This document shows positions 6,399-9,122 of a stretch of 9,122 bases of DNA, in pieces (the first letter of the stretch is position 1; each line of letters begins with the position of its first letter). This DNA is from an uncultured Legionellales bacterium (GTDB lineage: Bacteria > Pseudomonadota > Gammaproteobacteria > UBA1113): assembly GCA_945956945.1 (NCBI GenBank), contig CAMFJO010000015.1, forward strand, positions 1-9,122. Direction: 5' to 3'. The translations under genes and the position numbers were made by a program. The notes under the pieces were generated by a model, which ran no database searches, was not told where the DNA came from, and saw only the letters and a list, made by a program, of their open reading frames with translations.

Positions 6399-7665
6399 TC
6401 AAAATCCCACCACTTTCCGCGGCAATACTGGTAGCATGTACCATACCATATTGTGCCTGATGGCGTTTTAAGATGTGTGCCATGTGTAAAACATAACGTA
6501 CGCCAGTGCCGCCAAAAGCATGTCCTAAGCCTTGTAAGCCACCATCCACATTATATTGATCCTCTTTAATTTCTCCCCATGCCATTTTGCGGCCCAAGTA
6601 TTGCTGGCATTTTTCATCGCTGGCCAATAACTTGCGTGCAACAATAGGAAAAGCAGCTGAAGCCTCGTAAAATTCCCAAAAATCTATATCACTCAATTGT
6701 AAATTATTGCGTTGCAGTAATTTATCGGTAGAATAAGCAAGTGATTGTCCTAAATGAGTGGTATGAGTAGCGGCGAAAGTACTGTCTACAATCTCACACA
6801 AGGGCGTTAATTGGTATTTTTCTACGGCTTTTTCAGTGGCTAAAAGTACCATTGCGGCACCATCTACCAGGTTAACCATATGACCCATAGTGGCGATGGC
6901 ATAAGGGCCATCCAAAGCGTGTAATTTTTTAAGGCTTTCTAAACTCACCTCGCGATCAATGGCCGTATCTTTATCGTAAATTTGGCCGGTGTTGTCAAAA
7001 ATAGGGGTTATTTCGCAAAAATACCCCTTATCTTGTGCTAAAGCCGCGCGTTGATTACTGCGTAAGCGAATCGCGTCCAAATCATCGCGCGTAATGGAAA
7101 ATTCATCTAACAAAATTTCTGTTAAGGTGAATAGCCCTGTGTTAGTATGGTGATCGTAGGAACCTTCTATTAGATCAGAATAAACTTTAAGATAGGAAGG
7201 TCGCCATTTGCCGAGTAAAGCGAAACGATCCTTCCATGAATGCGTCTTAGAAAATGCGATTAGCCAGTTGATATAATCACCTGAAATGGTAAAATTACCG
7301 CGGCTCGTAGCATCTGCGCCACCTACTAAAGCAACATCAATATCGGCATCTTGCAATGATCTTGCGCCCGCATGGACAGCAAGAATTCCTGTTGCACAAT
7401 TGGTTTGTACTGTCCACGCGGGAAGTCTATTGGATAATCCCAAACGCAGTGCAACCGCCCTTGCGATATTGTTTTCTTTTACTTCGGGTCTGACCGAGCC
7501 CATGATGACTTCATCAATTTTATCGCTTAAGAAATAGTTTCTATTCAGCAGCGCTTTACCTGCTTGTACGGCTAAATCTCCGCCCGAAAAAGGTCCATAT
7601 TGAGAAAACTTCAAAAAAGGAGTTCGCAGACCATCCACTAAAAATATCCGTTTGTTTCTTAACAT
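6385..7665 (-). CDS. FadI-like thiolase-family protein lacking the second catalytic cysteine
   Basis: This 426-residue thiolase-fold protein is most like the FadI/trifunctional-beta type of acetyl-CoA acyltransferase. The N-terminal half begins NKRIFLVDGLRTPF and carries the acyl-accepting Cys90 in TVQTNCATGILAV, followed by VALVGGADATSRG. The C-terminal half has FYEASAAF (Glu334; usually HEAFA or NEAFA) and the catalytic histidine loop NVDGGLQGLGHAFGGTG (His382). The usual C-terminal cysteine loop (CxGGGxG, or CAAGG in FadI) is replaced by ATSIAAESGG, so the deprotonating cysteine is missing. It may catalyse only part of the thiolase reaction or a different acyl transfer. The start at 7665 is chosen because GGAG lies seven bases upstream; an ATG at 7722 would add 19 unlikely residues. 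The last codons (RAC, stop) come from a mobile-element end. It is divergent from the PrnB-like gene. Confidence 0.85.
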   Translation of the reverse strand: MLRNKRIFLVDGLRTPFLKFSQYGPFSGGDLAVQAGKALLNRNYFLSDKIDEVIMGSVRPEVKENNIARAVALRLGLSNRLPAWTVQTNCATGILAVHAGARSLQDADIDVALVGGADATSRGNFTISGDYINWLIAFSKTHSWKDRFALLGKWRPSYLKVYSDLIEGSYDHHTNTGLFTLTEILLDEFSITRDDLDAIRLRSNQRAALAQDKGYFCEITPIFDNTGQIYDKDTAIDREVSLESLKKLHALDGPYAIATMGHMVNLVDGAAMVLLATEKAVEKYQLTPLCEIVDSTFAATHTTHLGQSLAYSTDKLLQRNNLQLSDIDFWEFYEASAAFPIVARKLLASDEKCQQYLGRKMAWGEIKEDQYNVDGGLQGLGHAFGGTGVRYVLHMAHILKRHQAQYGMVHATSIAAESGGILIRAC

Positions 7666-7744
7666 AAATTTTCTCCACAGCGTGGATAATATTCCTAAGC
7701 TTTTGTTTATAGTATAGGTCAAAAAGTAATGAGGAGCCGTATTA

Positions 7745-7772
7745 TTGACATTGGTTGTGTATATCCTATTCT
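7745..7772 (+). promoter_or_regulatory. Sigma-70 promoter for the PrnB/IDO-like gene
   Basis: A perfect TTGACA (7745-7750) is followed after 16 bases by TATTCT (7767-7772). Transcription would begin near 7779, giving a leader of about 55 bases before the ATG at 7834. This lies in the 168-base gap shared with the divergent thiolase gene, so the two could be co-regulated. Confidence 0.62.
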
Positions 7773-7808
7773 TTTAAATGAAAGCTTATCTTTGGAGAAA
7801 GGTTAGTT

Positions 7809-7826
7809 ATGCACATAATGGGTTGA
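7809..7826 (+). CDS. Possible five-codon leader peptide (MHIMG)
   Basis: ATG CAC ATA ATG GGT TGA lies directly behind the only good ribosome-binding sequence of this leader (GGAGAAAGG, 7794-7802, six bases before the ATG). It ends seven bases before the ATG at 7834, which itself has no Shine-Dalgarno. Translation of the large gene could be coupled to this mini-frame by re-initiation. It is too short to be judged by coding statistics and may be chance. Confidence 0.3.
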   Translation: MHIMG

Positions 7827-7833
7827 ATAATAT

Positions 7834-9122
7834 ATGAAAATAGCGAAAGGTATTGTAGCAAATCCTGCTTCTCCTGCGGGCTTTATTGTGGAAGAAGCGG
7901 AGCGGCAAAATAAATCCTTAAAGCACGAAAATTTAGGGTTTTTATCGAGATCCCATGGTTTTATGCCGATAAAACCGCCGCTTTTATCTTTTCCTACAAC
8001 CCATGAAGTTTGGGATGAGATAGCAGCGCAATTATCTTATTGGTATAGACGTGTACAATTGCGATATGAATTAGAAAGAATGCCTTTATTGAATGCCAGT
8101 GAGACATTTTTAGCGGATGAATATTTATTTCGCGCCAGCTCTTTTTTATGCATATTGTTGCAAGCTTATTATAGAGCAGAGGTAGGTGAACCAGACCACA
8201 TTCCAGAGGCTATCATGAAGCCATTGCAACAAGTTTCGCAACGATTGGGGCGTACAGAAATAGGCATTACGATCAACGATTTAATGACTTACAATTGGCG
8301 TCTTAAAGATCCCACTAAAGATGAAAGAACGGTGGAGAATATGAAATTGCTTTTTGATGTATACGATACCTCAGAAGATGCCATATTCAATTTAACCATC
8401 ACCGAGATTATCTATCAATCTACACCATTGGTTACATCGGTGATAAAACTACAAGAAGCAATGCTAACATATGACGATACGGCTATAGAAAAAGAATTAT
8501 TGTCATTGGCCAATATGATGAATGCAATGTCTCGAGCATTACAAAAAATTAATCTTTTAACTTATTCTCCCTATAGATTTAACCCCATGGTTTGGGCGAG
8601 AACAGCAGGTGTATTTGGTTTGCAACACAATAGTACCGCCCCGGGGCCTGGTGCTGTTGCGGCACCTTTTTTACATGTATTAGATGCATTATTGGGGAGA
8701 AAGTTATACAGTTCTAGTCTGGGACAAGATGAAAAAAAAGCAATCTATCTGGTCGCGAGCCCCCACTTGAAAAAATTTCTGGGGGCCATTGAAATGATGC
8801 CTTTAGGAGACTACATCGCCAATAGAAAAAATACCATTTTGCAAGGAACTTTTATGCATTTTCTAGAACAATACGTCGGTGAGGCTGGTTTCTTAGGGAT
8901 CCATAGGCGTAAGATTTTTGGCTTTTTAGAAAGTGCATTAAAAATAGGTAAGAATACAACTACCAGCCGGTTTAAAATGCAAGATATTTTATTTCATAGA
9001 GGATGGCATCAATTAAACCATATTTTAAAAAATGCTCAAAAAGAGCGGTTTGCTGCATTACCCGCATATTATCCTAAGATGACGTGTAAATCCAAAATTA
9101 GTGCACAAGATAAGTCCAGTGC
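7834..9122 (+). CDS. PrnB / indoleamine-2,3-dioxygenase superfamily-like protein (partial, C-terminus off the right edge)
   Basis: The frame gives 429 residues and is still open at the window end. An in-frame TAA at 7828 makes the ATG at 7834 the first possible ATG start. The protein is helical with no signal peptide or membrane segment. The pattern resembles PrnB (monodechloroaminopyrrolnitrin synthase, DUF1864), a heme protein of the IDO/TDO superfamily. The supporting segments are IPEAIMKPLQQVSQRLG with NDLMTYNW (124-155), YSPYRFNP (244-251), and especially PGPGAVAAPFLHVLDALLG (270-288), which matches the GPGAVxxP loop I recall from PrnB. A later helix with GFLGIHRRKIFGFLESALKIG (352-372) has His357 where the heme ligand of this superfamily is expected. 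The N-terminal 50 residues and the segment after about 380 have no counterpart I recognise. If correct it binds heme and acts on an indole-like or other aromatic substrate. The family call rests on motif memory and could be wrong. Confidence 0.6.
   Translation, partial: MKIAKGIVANPASPAGFIVEEAERQNKSLKHENLGFLSRSHGFMPIKPPLLSFPTTHEVWDEIAAQLSYWYRRVQLRYELERMPLLNASETFLADEYLFRASSFLCILLQAYYRAEVGEPDHIPEAIMKPLQQVSQRLGRTEIGITINDLMTYNWRLKDPTKDERTVENMKLLFDVYDTSEDAIFNLTITEIIYQSTPLVTSVIKLQEAMLTYDDTAIEKELLSLANMMNAMSRALQKINLLTYSPYRFNPMVWARTAGVFGLQHNSTAPGPGAVAAPFLHVLDALLGRKLYSSSLGQDEKKAIYLVASPHLKKFLGAIEMMPLGDYIANRKNTILQGTFMHFLEQYVGEAGFLGIHRRKIFGFLESALKIGKNTTTSRFKMQDILFHRGWHQLNHILKNAQKERFAALPAYYPKMTCKSKISAQDKSS

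Noticed and set aside
7286..7537. Plus-strand open frame inside the thiolase gene
   Set aside because: It is antisense to conserved thiolase motifs including Cys90, with no recognisable protein features.
7666..7722. Extended thiolase N-terminus starting at 7722
   Set aside because: The ATG at 7665 has a GGAG at ideal spacing, and thiolases begin shortly before the VDGLRTPF segment. The extra 19 residues look like translated leader.
1..9122. CRISPR array, full insertion sequence or prophage genes
   Set aside because: No regularly spaced direct repeats, no transposase or integrase frame and no phage-type genes are seen; only short non-coding repeat elements are present.

Overview
The window reads as a low-GC chromosome segment (roughly 40% by eye) from a gammaproteobacterium. 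The protein styles (HtpG, a glutamine-dependent NAD synthetase, a FimT-type minor pilin) and the dense short inverted repeats between genes suggest the Legionellales or a relative. That placement is an inference; no rRNA or other taxonomic marker is present.

Layout, left to right. Positions 1-738 (minus) hold the amidase half of NAD+ synthetase nadE, cut by the window edge. A 128-bp repeat with long terminal arms and two internal palindromes follows at 856-983. At 1062-1589 (plus) is a FimT/GspH-type minor pilin, tail to tail with a cytochrome b561 membrane protein on the minus strand (1594-2130). The cytochrome b561/htpG interval (2131-2408) carries repeat remnants and then a clear heat-shock (sigma-32 type) promoter in front of htpG (2409-4340, Hsp90). 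A 66-bp hairpin repeat follows htpG. Next is a two-gene sulfur cassette: a metallo-beta-lactamase-fold persulfide dioxygenase-like protein (4551-5411) and a YgaP-like membrane rhodanese (5486-5995), closed by a strong intrinsic terminator at 6034-6059. The interval 5996-6384 also holds an unexplained structured stretch and most of a 77-bp MITE-like element (6322-6398), whose terminal repeat supplies the last codons and stop of a FadI-like thiolase (6385-7665, minus). Divergent from the thiolase, behind a good sigma-70 promoter, a protein running off the right edge (7834-9122, plus) looks like a member of the PrnB/indoleamine-dioxygenase heme superfamily.

How the genes work together: the dioxygenase and rhodanese should jointly convert glutathione persulfide and move sulfane sulfur during sulfide detoxification. 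The nadE, pilin, cytochrome b561 and htpG genes look like independent housekeeping or stress units. The most unusual part is the right end. There, a thiolase that keeps the acylated Cys and the catalytic His but has lost the second catalytic Cys is divergently paired with a PrnB/IDO-like protein. The two may share a small-molecule pathway, but the window does not show the substrate.
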